Assembly: GCF_000367945.1 (NCBI RefSeq) | Contig: NZ_KB849179.1 | Span: forward strand, 912,446-976,445 | From: Acinetobacter proteolyticus | GTDB lineage: Bacteria; Pseudomonadota; Gammaproteobacteria; Pseudomonadales; Moraxellaceae | Direction of reading: 5' to 3' | DNA: 64,000 nucleotides | In this document: positions 16,558 through 26,013 of the stretch, in pieces | How positions within the stretch are numbered: position 1 is the stretch's first letter | Layout of the letters: each line of letters starts with the position of its first letter | Translations under genes and position numbers: made by a program | The notes under the pieces: model-generated | What the model saw: the letters and a program-made list of their open reading frames with translations, nothing else | What the model was told of the DNA's origin: nothing | Databases searched by the model: none

Positions 16558-17433
16558 CTAGAGTTGCACGGCAAGCTCAACAAATGCTTTTGCAGTCGGT
16601 GACATCTGCTGTTTATTCTTTACAGCCAAGCCAATAGAACGCTTGATATTGGGAGATAATGGGCGTTTGACCACATTGGGGTAAAGCGAAAGAATATTTG
16701 TGTCGAGTGCTAAATCTGCCACAATTGAAACCCCTGCACCCTGATTGACCATATTTAAAATCGACAGGATTTGCGCCAAGTTATACTTAATCTGTGGCGT
16801 CAATTGCGCAGCCTTAAACAGTTCCATGACATGGTTTTGACTGCCCGCACTGGTCAGGATAAAAGGATGATCAATCAGCGCTTGCAATTGCACTGCTGGC
16901 TTTTGTGCAATCTCTAAATGCTTAGGCAATAAAGCAACAAAGATATCCTCCAGCAAAGCAAAACTATCAAAGCGGGTTTCAGGCAGTACCACAAAGCCAA
17001 GATCAACTTTGCGTTCATCTATCCATTGCAATACTTCTTTATCCGTACCTTCCATCATCAAGACCTCAACATCAGGATATTGCTGAGCAAACTGTTTTAA
17101 AATCAGTGGAATCAGCACATTGGAAGATGATGCACCAAAGGACCCTATCCTTAACGTTCCCGCTTTTAGACCTTTTAGGTCCATTACTTCTTGATTAATA
17201 ATGTTAGAAACATTCAAGATTTCATTTACATAAGGTAGTAAGCGTTGTCCTGCTGCGCTCAGCTCTACTTCATTGTTATTTCGATAAAACAGTTGGGTTT
17301 CCCACTTCTTTTCCAACGTTTTCAGTGCATGCGAAATCGCTGACTGTGAAATATTCAGTTGTTGTGCAGTATGCGTAAAATTTTTTAGTTCCGCGAGTTT
17401 TGAAAATATTTCGAGTTGGGTCAGGGTCATCAT
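16558..17433 (-). CDS. LysR family transcriptional regulator
   Basis: 291 residues. N-terminal helix-turn-helix at 1-60 (LTQLEIFSKLAELKNFTHTA, SQSAISHALKTLE), then a periplasmic-binding-protein-like effector domain (about 90-290). It is divergent from an EamA-family exporter gene, with the shared control region at 17434-17519, and so probably regulates it. Ligand unknown. Confidence 0.88.
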   Translation of the reverse strand: MMTLTQLEIFSKLAELKNFTHTAQQLNISQSAISHALKTLEKKWETQLFYRNNNEVELSAAGQRLLPYVNEILNVSNIINQEVMDLKGLKAGTLRIGSFGASSSNVLIPLILKQFAQQYPDVEVLMMEGTDKEVLQWIDERKVDLGFVVLPETRFDSFALLEDIFVALLPKHLEIAQKPAVQLQALIDHPFILTSAGSQNHVMELFKAAQLTPQIKYNLAQILSILNMVNQGAGVSIVADLALDTNILSLYPNVVKRPLSPNIKRSIGLAVKNKQQMSPTAKAFVELAVQL

Positions 17434-17519
17434 GATGCATTCATGAGTAAAAGCTCATTTTACTATAAAAATAAATTAGTTTTAGGATTTGATTCAATTC
17501 TATATTGATTAAAAATTGC

Positions 17520-18419
17520 ATGCGTCATTTAGCCATTTCTCTTTCGAGCTCCACTGTTTATTTTAAGCTGATCTGTGTTGCCATGATGTGGGGTGGTACC
17601 TTCATCGCAGGACGAATTGTTGCTGCGGAACTCTCTCCAAACTTATCTGCATTATTACGCTTTGGCTTTGCAGCGATCTTACTGGTCTTGATCTTGTTGA
17701 AAAGCACAGGAGGTTTTCCAAATCTTTCTGCACAACAACATGTCTATGCCATCTTGATGGGATTGACGGGTGTGCTTGCTTATAATATATTTTTCTTTGC
17801 TGCTCTATCCAGAATTGAAGCAGGCAGAACTGCACTGTTTGTGAGCTTATCCCCTATTTTAACCATCTTGGCGATGCGGATATTCTTTCAGGAAAGGCTT
17901 CAAAAAATAAATTATTTAGGTGTATGTCTCGCTTTAGTCGGCACACTCATTGTCGTGAGCAAAGGTGAGTTTTTTACTGCATTCACTCAATCTTTTGGCA
18001 CGGGTGAAATGATGATGTGTGGCGCGGTTTTCAGTTGGGTCATTTACACAATTTGCTTTAAACAGACCCGTGCACCCGCTTTAATCGTGACCACGTATTC
18101 AGTGCTTTGGGGAACATTTTTTCTATTCATTACTCTTTTGCCTGAACTTATGCAATTTTCTCTACCGCATATTTCGCTTCGCAGCGGGTTATCAATTGTA
18201 TTTCTAGGCGCCTTTGGTACTGTACTGACTTTTGTTTGGTATGCCGAGGCGATTCACAGCATTGGTGCATCTAGAACCATCATATTTAATAATTTAGTGC
18301 CTGTATTTGCAGTCTTACTGGCATTTCTTATTCTGAATGAACCCATCACTTGGTCAATGCTGGTGGGTGGTAGTCTAAGTTTTATTGGGGTTATTTTGAC
18401 CAACAAACAAGAAAAATAG
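17520..18419 (+). CDS. EamA/DMT family transporter
   Basis: 299 residues, about ten membrane helices in two EamA repeats (first from about 12-140, second 150-295; GGTFIAGRIVAAELSP and GTVLTFVWYAEAI). Such carriers export amino acids or other metabolites. I use the ATG at 17520; a TTG five codons earlier is possible and neither has a clear ribosome site. Paired with the divergent LysR gene. Confidence 0.82.
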   Translation: MRHLAISLSSSTVYFKLICVAMMWGGTFIAGRIVAAELSPNLSALLRFGFAAILLVLILLKSTGGFPNLSAQQHVYAILMGLTGVLAYNIFFFAALSRIEAGRTALFVSLSPILTILAMRIFFQERLQKINYLGVCLALVGTLIVVSKGEFFTAFTQSFGTGEMMMCGAVFSWVIYTICFKQTRAPALIVTTYSVLWGTFFLFITLLPELMQFSLPHISLRSGLSIVFLGAFGTVLTFVWYAEAIHSIGASRTIIFNNLVPVFAVLLAFLILNEPITWSMLVGGSLSFIGVILTNKQEK

Positions 18420-18433
18420 AGCAATAAAAACAT

Positions 18434-18471
18434 CAATAAAAAACTTAGCTAAAAAGCTAAGTTTTTTATTG
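18434..18471 (+). terminator. 17-base perfect palindrome: terminator and/or ArsR site
   Basis: CAATAAAAAACTTAGCT-AAAA-AGCTAAGTTTTTTATTG is a perfect inverted repeat, 15 bases after the EamA stop, with a T run, as for a terminator. Its core ACTTAGC/GCTAAGT is the same as the operator-like repeat at 18494-18517. Confidence 0.7.
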
Positions 18472-18493
18472 CAAGATGAATATTTTTTGTGCA

Positions 18494-18517
18494 ATACTTA
18501 GCTTTATGGCTAAGTAT
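18494..18517 (+). promoter_or_regulatory. Palindromic operator overlapping the ArsR start codon
   Basis: ATACTTAGC-N6-GCTAAGTAT, a perfect nine-base inverted repeat. Its centre contains the ATG (18506-18508) of the ArsR-type gene. Long A/T-rich dyads are typical of ArsR-family operators, so autorepression is likely. Confidence 0.55.
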
Positions 18518-18865
18518 GATTCTAAACTCGATTTGTTATTCAGTGCTCTCAGTGATCCAACGCGTAGAGATATCTTAACGCGACTGTCTTTTGGGACGGC
18601 ATCGATCACTGAACTGGCTGAACAACATGACATGGCCCTGCCATCTTTTCTAAAACATTTAAATAAATTAGAAGAAGCAGGACTTATTCATTCAGAAAAA
18701 AATGGACGAATCAGAACTTGTGCTCTGACACCCGATGCGTTCACCCCCATGCAAAATTGGTTAAGTGAGCAACGGGCAATCTGGGAACAACGACTTAATC
18801 AATTTGATCGTTATGCACTCGAATTAAAAAGGAAAAGAGAAAATGAAACTGGATCCAAAAACTGA
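18506..18865 (+). CDS. ArsR family regulator
   Basis: 119 residues from the ATG at 18506 (MAKYDSKLDLLFSALSDPTR); an ATG at 18476 would add ten residues. ArsR-type winged helix at about 8-90 (ALSDPTRRDILTRL, ITELAEQHDMALPSFLKHLN). No metal-binding CxC motif is seen, as usual for the subgroup paired with SRPBCC proteins, which sense small molecules. It overlaps the next gene by 23 bases. Confidence 0.85.
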   Translation: MAKYDSKLDLLFSALSDPTRRDILTRLSFGTASITELAEQHDMALPSFLKHLNKLEEAGLIHSEKNGRIRTCALTPDAFTPMQNWLSEQRAIWEQRLNQFDRYALELKRKRENETGSKN

Positions 18866-19313
18866 TTTAAAACTAGAAAGAGTGATTGATGTGCCGCGTG
18901 AACTGGTCTGGGAATGCTGGACCACACCTGAACATATTCAACACTTCTTTATTCCTCGCCCGCACTCGATTAAAGCCTGTGAAATTGATTTACGAGTGGG
19001 TGGAAAATTCAATACCATCTTTGATGTGGATGGTAATGAAATCAAGAATGAAGGTGTTTACCTAGAAATAATTGATGGCAAAAAATTGGTCTTTACCGAT
19101 ACTTATACTGAGGACTGGAAACCTGCTGAGAATCCATTTATGACTGCGATTCTATTGCTTGAAGATGCAGGTAACGGAGCAACCAAATATACTGCAATTG
19201 CCAGACACCGTACTGCTGAAACTCGCCAGCAACACGAAGACATGGGCTTCTTTGACGGTTGGGGAACAGTGATTGATCAACTAGTTGAGTATGCTAAAGG
19301 TCTAAAAGCATAA
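18843..19313 (+). CDS. SRPBCC (AHSA1-like) family protein
   Basis: 156 residues, a single START-like/AHSA1 fold with the starting pattern RVIDVPRELVWECWTTPEHI, then GGKFNTIF and the C-terminal helix GWGTVIDQLVEYAK. These proteins enclose a hydrophobic ligand. The overlap with the ArsR gene shows one transcript; such ArsR-SRPBCC pairs are widespread but rarely characterised. Confidence 0.85.
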   Translation: MKLDPKTDLKLERVIDVPRELVWECWTTPEHIQHFFIPRPHSIKACEIDLRVGGKFNTIFDVDGNEIKNEGVYLEIIDGKKLVFTDTYTEDWKPAENPFMTAILLLEDAGNGATKYTAIARHRTAETRQQHEDMGFFDGWGTVIDQLVEYAKGLKA

Positions 19314-19331
19314 TCTACTCTTTGCACAAAG

Positions 19332-19376
19332 AAACTCCTCAAAGCCCAATCATTTAGGCGCTTGGAGGAGTTTTTT
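19332..19376. terminator. Bidirectional terminator
   Basis: AAACTCCTC and GAGGAGTTT with a partly paired 20-base interior, followed by TTTTTT. It lies between converging genes. Confidence 0.75.
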
Positions 19377-19385
19377 ATTGTTAAA

Positions 19386-20552
19386 TCAAATTCGCCCAAC
19401 TTCTAAATACGGAATTAGACTCTTATCAAAGTTGGGACGTGGATCACCCTGAAAACTAATAAAACCATGCATGCCTGTTAAGCGTTCACCCTTATAAAAC
19501 TGATTCAGCTGAAAACGAGGATCTTGATGCGATAAGGTAAAGCTCACGATTCCTACACCTCGCTGCCTAGAGATTTTCTGTGCATCTTCAAGCATTAAAT
19601 GATGCAGTGCTAACTGCTGGGGATGGCACAACAGGCTATGTAACACATGATATCTCACCGAGTCGCCAAGTTTAGGTAATGGCATGCCTTTAGTGACTTT
19701 GGTCAGTAAATTATAGATCGGACGCAGTACACCAATTGCTGTACTGTAATGCAAGATTTTGGTTTGTTTCAGGCCATGTTGATCCCATAACCCAAACATT
19801 CCGACGAGTTTCTCATCTTGAAAATACAACTGAAAGTCTGAAAGCTTCAAGCCGGTAAAATAGTGATGCCCTGCGTGTAATTCTTCGAAATTATAAGCTG
19901 GGATAAAATTATAATGCTGCGACATCTCTGCAATAAATCGATTCATAGCAGTAATATCTTCTGGCTGCGCTGCACGTGACTGAATTTCACAGTTCGCTGT
20001 CTCAGCTTGAGCCTTCTGATCTAAGAAGGCTTTAATTTTTGCCTTTGTCCCAAGATGAGTCAGCGTTAGCGTTTCTATCAGTCCTTCATCATAATAATCA
20101 GGAATTCCTGTTTTTCCAGTTTGTATTGCCGCTCGTGCAGCATAATTATCATTAAAGATGATCATCTGGCTAAAATCAGGTTGGTGCATGGTTTGTTTGA
20201 CATGTACACCCAAAGCCTTGACCAAGGATTTACCACGATAGTTTGGATCAACACGCAAATCACTGGCATAGCGTACATTTTGTACCGTTTTATCGACATA
20301 GCATGGACGATGACCATTGCTATAACAGGCGACATTTTTCTGACTTTGCGTATCTTCAATCACCACATGCAGCTTATGTCGATACAGAATATCAGAAGCC
20401 TTAAAATAACTTGGTTCACGCTGAAAACTGATTTGCACCCCTTTGGTGGTCATCGGCACCGCAATCAGCTCACGTAAAGCTTGATCATCAGCCAAGGTTG
20501 CTTCACGGGTAATCAACGGATTATTTTGAGTATTTGGTGGATTTGTTTTCAT
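19386..20552 (-). CDS. GNAT-type acyltransferase, last gene of GH3 operon
   Basis: 388 residues. An N-terminal GNAT domain at about 12-170 has the acetyl-CoA loop region DLRVDPNYRGKSLVKALG; a second, weaker GNAT-like half follows at about 195-380 with MNRFIAEMSQHYNF and LVGMFGLWDQHG. Its start overlaps the TolC stop by one base. With a GH3 enzyme and efflux parts in the same operon, it may acylate the exported compound or protect the cell from it; no substrate can be read from the sequence. Confidence 0.75.
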   Translation of the reverse strand: MKTNPPNTQNNPLITREATLADDQALRELIAVPMTTKGVQISFQREPSYFKASDILYRHKLHVVIEDTQSQKNVACYSNGHRPCYVDKTVQNVRYASDLRVDPNYRGKSLVKALGVHVKQTMHQPDFSQMIIFNDNYAARAAIQTGKTGIPDYYDEGLIETLTLTHLGTKAKIKAFLDQKAQAETANCEIQSRAAQPEDITAMNRFIAEMSQHYNFIPAYNFEELHAGHHYFTGLKLSDFQLYFQDEKLVGMFGLWDQHGLKQTKILHYSTAIGVLRPIYNLLTKVTKGMPLPKLGDSVRYHVLHSLLCHPQQLALHHLMLEDAQKISRQRGVGIVSFTLSHQDPRFQLNQFYKGERLTGMHGFISFQGDPRPNFDKSLIPYLEVGRI

Positions 20553-21883
20553 TAATTATTCACCTGTTGTGTATTTTGTGTAGATACCAAATCATTGAGA
20601 TGTCCCATTTGGTCTAAGAGCTGATACACAAAAACAATTTCATCCTGCTCGTTGACCGTTTTCTGAGTTTGAACATCCAATAACTTCTGTTCAGTATTCA
20701 ATAAATCAAAAGTGGTTTTCGTACCCAACTCAAACTCTTTACGGGTATAAACAAAGGCAATAGAAGCGGCATCAATGGCATTTTGCAGTGCATCTTTGTT
20801 TTGCCGGATGGTTTGCAACTGTGCATAGGTGGTCCGTGTACGTTGATTCAAATCCAATTCAAGACTACGAATTTTTTGGTTGGCCAGATCAACATCCGCT
20901 TGTGCTTTACGCGTATTGGCGCGATTCAAACCATCGTCATAAAGCGGCACATTAAGCTGCACTCCGACCATGTAATTATTACTTTCCGAACCAATATAAC
21001 TGGCCTCATGCTGCGCACCCGCACGACTAGTGAGCATAACCGTCGGCCACAGTTCTCTCTTGGTTAGGGCATATTGCTTTTCCGCTGCCTGCTTTTCATA
21101 TTTGGCCCGTAATAAAGCTGGATGACTTTTGGTTTGCGCCAAAATCTCATCCAGACTGCTAGAAATTTCAGGGAGACGCTTAACCGGGCTTAAATTATCT
21201 GCACTTAAACCCGTTATTTGTGAAAACTGCGCTTCGCTCACCGTAAGATTGGATTGGGCCTGCGTAATATCGGCCTGACCTTGTGCCACCTGAGCCAGCA
21301 CTTGTGCCAGGTCCGCACGGGTAATCATCCCCACATCAAAACGTCGCTGTGACTCATACAGCGAACGCTGCAAGTTAGACATGGTTTTTTTTCTCAGATC
21401 CAGAATCGCTTTCTTTTTCAGTACATCGGTATAGACCATCACTGTATTCAAAATCGTTTCAGATCGTTGATCCGAAAGTCCTAGCGACTGTGCAGAAAGT
21501 TGATTTTTAGCAACATCAATTCCCAAGCGATGTCGTCCTGATGTGTAGATAGGGTAATCCATTTGTAATTGCAAACTACGACCTTTTCGGTTTCCTTCAG
21601 TTGGAAACATGACGTTAGTCGGTGTTTCAACCCGCTCATAATCAAGTTGTCCAACCAAATTCACTTTGAGCCCATCACGTTGTTTGGCCTGTTCAAGCAT
21701 CGCTGTGGATTGATTGACACTTAAGCGACTGACCTCCAATTGGCTTTCATGTCTTAAACTGGCGGATAATGCATCATCTAAAGTCATGGCATCCACCAGA
21801 CTGGATGCCAACAACAATCCCATACAAAGTGCGTATTGAGACTTTAAAAATCGATGGTTAAATTGCGTCATCCCTTTCTTCAT
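20552..21883 (-). CDS. TolC family outer-membrane efflux channel
   Basis: 443 residues with a signal peptide (YALCMGLLLASSLVDA) and two outer-membrane efflux repeats (about 35-220 and 240-425; long helices such as VMVYTDVLKKKAILDLRKK, and GTKTTFDLLNTEQKLLDVQT). It forms the outer-membrane duct for the EmrAB-type pump encoded upstream on the same strand. The stop and start overlap GH3 and the GNAT gene, so translation is coupled. Confidence 0.9.
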   Translation of the reverse strand: MKKGMTQFNHRFLKSQYALCMGLLLASSLVDAMTLDDALSASLRHESQLEVSRLSVNQSTAMLEQAKQRDGLKVNLVGQLDYERVETPTNVMFPTEGNRKGRSLQLQMDYPIYTSGRHRLGIDVAKNQLSAQSLGLSDQRSETILNTVMVYTDVLKKKAILDLRKKTMSNLQRSLYESQRRFDVGMITRADLAQVLAQVAQGQADITQAQSNLTVSEAQFSQITGLSADNLSPVKRLPEISSSLDEILAQTKSHPALLRAKYEKQAAEKQYALTKRELWPTVMLTSRAGAQHEASYIGSESNNYMVGVQLNVPLYDDGLNRANTRKAQADVDLANQKIRSLELDLNQRTRTTYAQLQTIRQNKDALQNAIDAASIAFVYTRKEFELGTKTTFDLLNTEQKLLDVQTQKTVNEQDEIVFVYQLLDQMGHLNDLVSTQNTQQVNN

Positions 21884-23466
21884 AGTTGTTCCAAACTATT
21901 CAAGGTAACTTTCTTAAGTGGTTCAGGCTTAATATTACCTTCGATAATACCGTCAAACATCACCAACTTTTTATAAGCATTCCAACCATTATTGGCTTGA
22001 CGAATCTGAGGCTGATCCAACTGTCCAAGATTACGTGCCAACTCATAATGAAAGTTTTGACGCAAAATCTGATCAATATAATCATCATTAATACTGTGAT
22101 GAATCTCGCCCTCAAACAGAACGCAGTAAAATGGTTTGACCTGTTGTTCTGTATCAATCGCCAACAACGAGATTGCTTTAGAGTCGGTTTCATTCAGTTG
22201 TGAAAGCAACTGTTGTGCCGTTTCTGGGGCAAGCTTCTCTCCCACTAAATCCACCCCAAAACGGCGGCCTTGAAACTCAAAACACGGTACTTGTTCCAGA
22301 AAACTGGTCACCCGTAAGCAGTCATCAAGGCAATAACGTAATAAACCATTGCCTGATGTGATAATTGGACTGACCACATCTCCAATCTTCAACTTCCAAG
22401 ATGGAATGATTTGTCCCGTTTTTTCACCTTCTAAATATTCAAATTCATAGAAATGACTTTGATAAGCCAGTGGATAATGATCGTTATATGGAATGGTGAC
22501 TACACCTTCGGTTGCCCATAAGCCTTTACCTTCAAATTGTACTGATGGAAGACGTTGTTTTAGTTTTTCTGCCCAAGCTTTGGAACCGGCGGTATCCCAA
22601 CTCGACACTAAACTCAATATTGGCCATAACCTTTTAAAATCAATGTGTTCACCATTTGAACTGTCCATCAAACACTTTACACTTTCTGGACTGAATGGCG
22701 CCTTGACTTCTTTTAATGAAGCTTGGCGCGCTCCCCATCGACCTGTTTCTAAAACTTCAATCACCTCTTGCTGCATAGACTCTAAACGATCTAGGAGTTG
22801 CAAAGCAAAGGTCGGACTCCATACTGAAATCATAGCCAGATTACGGTTGGCAACCAGATAGCAAATCGTTGCAAATAAAGCATCATCGGCATTGGCTGCA
22901 AAAGCGACATTGCTTGGCACTGCTTGGGTAAATTTAGATAAAATGCGCTTACCTATGCCCAATAATGCACTATCATCATTAAGATTTTTATCTTTAAGTA
23001 CTTCACGCTGGCTTTCAGGCAACCATGAAACTGACCAATAATGCGTGCCTGAACGTAACTGTGGGCATTTGCGATAAAGACTGGCCATCCATGGCGCGAT
23101 CGCGTGATCTAGTTCATCTAAAAACAGCTTGGTATACGGAATAAATTTAATTTGTTCACTCGAACCACTGGTTGGCTGGAAACGCACCAACTTACTACTT
23201 GATAGTTGAAGTTTCTGATCTCGATAACGCTGGATGTCCTCTCGCCACGCTGCATAGCGCGTAGCGGGAAAAGCGCCAACAAACTGCTCATAATCTTTTA
23301 CCTGTTGTTGTTTTGCAAAATGTGAACTTTGCAAAATTGAATTCAGGATTTGACGCTGTGTCTCTTCTAAATGATTAAACTGCTTTTGAAAATCTCGGTC
23401 AGAAACATCGCACCATTGTTTTAAAATCAGGTGTGAACCAGAAGTCAGCAATTCGGTATGCTTCAT
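21880..23466 (-). CDS. GH3 family acyl-acid amido synthetase-like protein
   Basis: 528 residues, full-length GH3 family. The ATP-site stretch FQPTSGSSEQIKFIPYT is clear, and a second conserved region contains LWATEGVVTIP and FYEFEY. In plants GH3 enzymes adenylate a carboxylic acid (auxin, jasmonate) and join it to an amino acid. Bacterial members are little studied. It overlaps the preceding and following genes by four bases each. With the pump and two acyltransferase-like proteins it suggests synthesis or inactivation of an amide-linked small molecule; that role is inference. Confidence 0.85.
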   Translation of the reverse strand: MKHTELLTSGSHLILKQWCDVSDRDFQKQFNHLEETQRQILNSILQSSHFAKQQQVKDYEQFVGAFPATRYAAWREDIQRYRDQKLQLSSSKLVRFQPTSGSSEQIKFIPYTKLFLDELDHAIAPWMASLYRKCPQLRSGTHYWSVSWLPESQREVLKDKNLNDDSALLGIGKRILSKFTQAVPSNVAFAANADDALFATICYLVANRNLAMISVWSPTFALQLLDRLESMQQEVIEVLETGRWGARQASLKEVKAPFSPESVKCLMDSSNGEHIDFKRLWPILSLVSSWDTAGSKAWAEKLKQRLPSVQFEGKGLWATEGVVTIPYNDHYPLAYQSHFYEFEYLEGEKTGQIIPSWKLKIGDVVSPIITSGNGLLRYCLDDCLRVTSFLEQVPCFEFQGRRFGVDLVGEKLAPETAQQLLSQLNETDSKAISLLAIDTEQQVKPFYCVLFEGEIHHSINDDYIDQILRQNFHYELARNLGQLDQPQIRQANNGWNAYKKLVMFDGIIEGNIKPEPLKKVTLNSLEQL

Positions 23467-24293
23467 TGTAGAACCTCTCGACGATTGGCTGAGTTTTTTA
23501 ACAACGCCTCACAGCGACCTTTACTGGCAGGCTTGGTCATTAACTTAACTGGGAAACGTGCAATATCTTTCCACCCCAAGCGGCCAATACAAGGCAACTC
23601 AGTTCCTACCGTCCATGTCGGATTCTTTTGTTCAAAGAAATGAATATTGGGATTTTTTGTTCTCATTTCCTCAGTAATCGGCGCGACTTCACCTTTAAGC
23701 GGTTGATAATCATCACCAAAATTCAACAATCCCGCTTCTTTGTCATAATATTCACCAAAGAAGTTTTCGCAGTAATGCTCAATCACACTGGAAAGGTGCT
23801 GGTTCTCGTCATTGATATTTGGGTAATACACATAATAGTTATTGGCAAGCAGTAGATAGGTTTTGTAGCCCTTAGAAATCAATAACCAATACAGTTCGTT
23901 AAATGGATATTTGACACGTAATTTGATCATCAGTTTGAGCATGGTACTTTGCAGGGTACGAGTGCCCCAAAATGCTCTAAGGATCACGGTGTCACCACTA
24001 AACAGTACCGTATAGTCCTTTCCATTCAAGTAAAAATGCTGAACCACCACAGTAGAAAAACCAACGATTTCATCGGTTTCCGAGTTAAAGATTAAGATGG
24101 CACCACTTTTCTTTTTGAAATCATCCGCAAAGATGGAAAACTTGGTATTTTCATAATATTGCTCGTAAATCGAATACATGACTTTTAGCCGATCAATATC
24201 GATCTGTTCTTTCTCGACATATTGACCATAGGTAGATTCTTTATTGTTGAATCTTGAAATCAGTTTATATGTTGTATTAATCATCTGCTTCAA
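23463..24293 (-). CDS. GNAT-fold-like protein of GH3 operon
   Basis: 276 residues, no firmly recognised family. The middle (about 75-165) reads like a GNAT fold: a beta strand GAILIFNSETDEIVGFSTVV, a helix after ILRAFWGTRTLQS, and SKGYKTYLLLANN where these enzymes carry a conserved strand and helix. It overlaps the GH3 gene by four bases and follows the MFS gene by 147 bases, where a second promoter could lie. Probably an acyltransferase acting with GH3; confidence in that is low. Confidence 0.65.
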   Translation of the reverse strand: MKQMINTTYKLISRFNNKESTYGQYVEKEQIDIDRLKVMYSIYEQYYENTKFSIFADDFKKKSGAILIFNSETDEIVGFSTVVVQHFYLNGKDYTVLFSGDTVILRAFWGTRTLQSTMLKLMIKLRVKYPFNELYWLLISKGYKTYLLLANNYYVYYPNINDENQHLSSVIEHYCENFFGEYYDKEAGLLNFGDDYQPLKGEVAPITEEMRTKNPNIHFFEQKNPTWTVGTELPCIGRLGWKDIARFPVKLMTKPASKGRCEALLKNSANRREVLQ

Positions 24294-24440
24294 CCTCTAA
24301 ATTTGGATATGCATGTTCCCCTATCTCATAAAGAAATATAAAAACTCATATCGCTGTTCTTTTTATGACGGGGTATGTTGTTGTATACGATGCCCCGATT
24401 ATTTTTTCGTTATATGAAACAACCCTCTAGCATTGAATAT

Positions 24441-25988
24441 CTACATGTCCATTTTCTTCCCCCTATCCATAAAAATGGTTAAGAAAGCCGCCACAAACAT
24501 GATGATGGCTAGCATACGTAATAAATCATTGAAACTTGATGTCAGTGCTTGGTAATGAATATCTCGGTAGATCACACTGAGCGCGATTTGTTGAGCATTA
24601 CTGCCCACGTCTTGGTATTGCGCTGTCAACTGGTCTAATCTTTCAATGAAAATCCAGTTCTGTGGGTTCATATACTGATTCAATTGCGTCACATGCACGG
24701 CGGTCAGCCAATCGAGCGATGAGTTGATCAATGCCAGACCAACTGCTCCACCAATATTACGCATCAGGTTATAAATACCACTGGCATCGGCAACTTTGGT
24801 TAGTGGCAGCGTACTCATTGCCAAATGTGAGACCACGATCAAACAAATCATCAGACCAATGCCACGATAGATTTGTGGCCAGAACATAAAGTCATAATCG
24901 CTGTGGATACTGAGATGTGAATTAAGCCAAACGCCAAAACCTGCCAAGATCATCCCAACAAAAACAGTTTTTCGGGTATCAAAGTTTGGAATCAACCACG
25001 CAAGGAAAGGCGCAAAGCAGAACATCACAATACCTGTCACCATCATGATATGCCCAATTTGACTGCTGTTCATTTCTCGAACTTGCCCAAGAAACACAGG
25101 AATCATATAGCCCAAGCCGTATAAGGCCATACCAATCACAAAAGTAATGACGCAGCTTAAAGTGAAGTTTTTGTTTTTAAATACACTCAGATCCAGTAAT
25201 GGCTTAGGTTGGGTAAAACTGCGTGAGAAGAAGATCATGCCACCAATCAAGCAAATGATAAACGCAACACGAACACCTGTATCAGCGAGCCAATCATGTC
25301 GCGCCCCTTCATCCAAGAAATACTCCAAACCGCCTAAGAACATGGCCATACCAATCAAACTGAACCAGTCCATGCTTTTGATGAGTGAATAATTGGCGCG
25401 GTCTATATTTGGACCAGAGTAAATAATCGTCGCAATCAAAATACCGGGGATGATGTTAATCAGGAACATCCAGTGCCATGAAAAGTTATTGGTCAACCAA
25501 CCACCAATAGTTGGGCCAATAGCTGGACCTAAAGTACTGATCATGCCAAACATCACCAACGGCAAGGCACGTTTTGCTTCAGGAAACAGCAGATATAACG
25601 CCGTCATTGAAGTTGGAATCATACCGCCGCCCATAAAACCCTGAATGGCACGGAAAACCAACAGACTTTCCAAATTCCATGCCAAAGCACACAGCAAAGA
25701 ACTAATCGTGAATCCTATCGCACAAATGGTGTAATAAATTCGAGTCGAGAGCACCCGAGAGACGATACTGGACATTGGAATTGCAATAATTTCAGCAATC
25801 AAATAAACCGTTTGCACCCATGTCACTTCATAACGGCTGGCACTCATACCTGCCTGTACTTCATTCAAAGAACTTGCAACAATTTGAATATCCAGAATTG
25901 CCATGAAATTACCAAAAATCATGGCAGCAAAAATCAGCCAAGCTGTTTTTGGTGCAAACATCCACTCATCTTGGTTCGGTTTATTCAT
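24441..25988 (-). CDS. EmrB-like MFS efflux pump (DHA2, 14 helices)
   Basis: 515 residues with about 14 membrane helices. DHA2 signatures: LDIQIVASSLNEVQAG, WVQTVYLIAEII and the motif C-like GPAIGPTIGGWL. This is the inner-membrane pump of an EmrAB-TolC type tripartite system exporting hydrophobic acids or drugs. The adaptor gene lies 25 bases upstream on the same strand. Confidence 0.9.
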   Translation of the reverse strand: MNKPNQDEWMFAPKTAWLIFAAMIFGNFMAILDIQIVASSLNEVQAGMSASRYEVTWVQTVYLIAEIIAIPMSSIVSRVLSTRIYYTICAIGFTISSLLCALAWNLESLLVFRAIQGFMGGGMIPTSMTALYLLFPEAKRALPLVMFGMISTLGPAIGPTIGGWLTNNFSWHWMFLINIIPGILIATIIYSGPNIDRANYSLIKSMDWFSLIGMAMFLGGLEYFLDEGARHDWLADTGVRVAFIICLIGGMIFFSRSFTQPKPLLDLSVFKNKNFTLSCVITFVIGMALYGLGYMIPVFLGQVREMNSSQIGHIMMVTGIVMFCFAPFLAWLIPNFDTRKTVFVGMILAGFGVWLNSHLSIHSDYDFMFWPQIYRGIGLMICLIVVSHLAMSTLPLTKVADASGIYNLMRNIGGAVGLALINSSLDWLTAVHVTQLNQYMNPQNWIFIERLDQLTAQYQDVGSNAQQIALSVIYRDIHYQALTSSFNDLLRMLAIIMFVAAFLTIFMDRGKKMDM

Positions 25989-26013
25989 TTTCCTATACCC
26001 AAAACTTTTCTGA

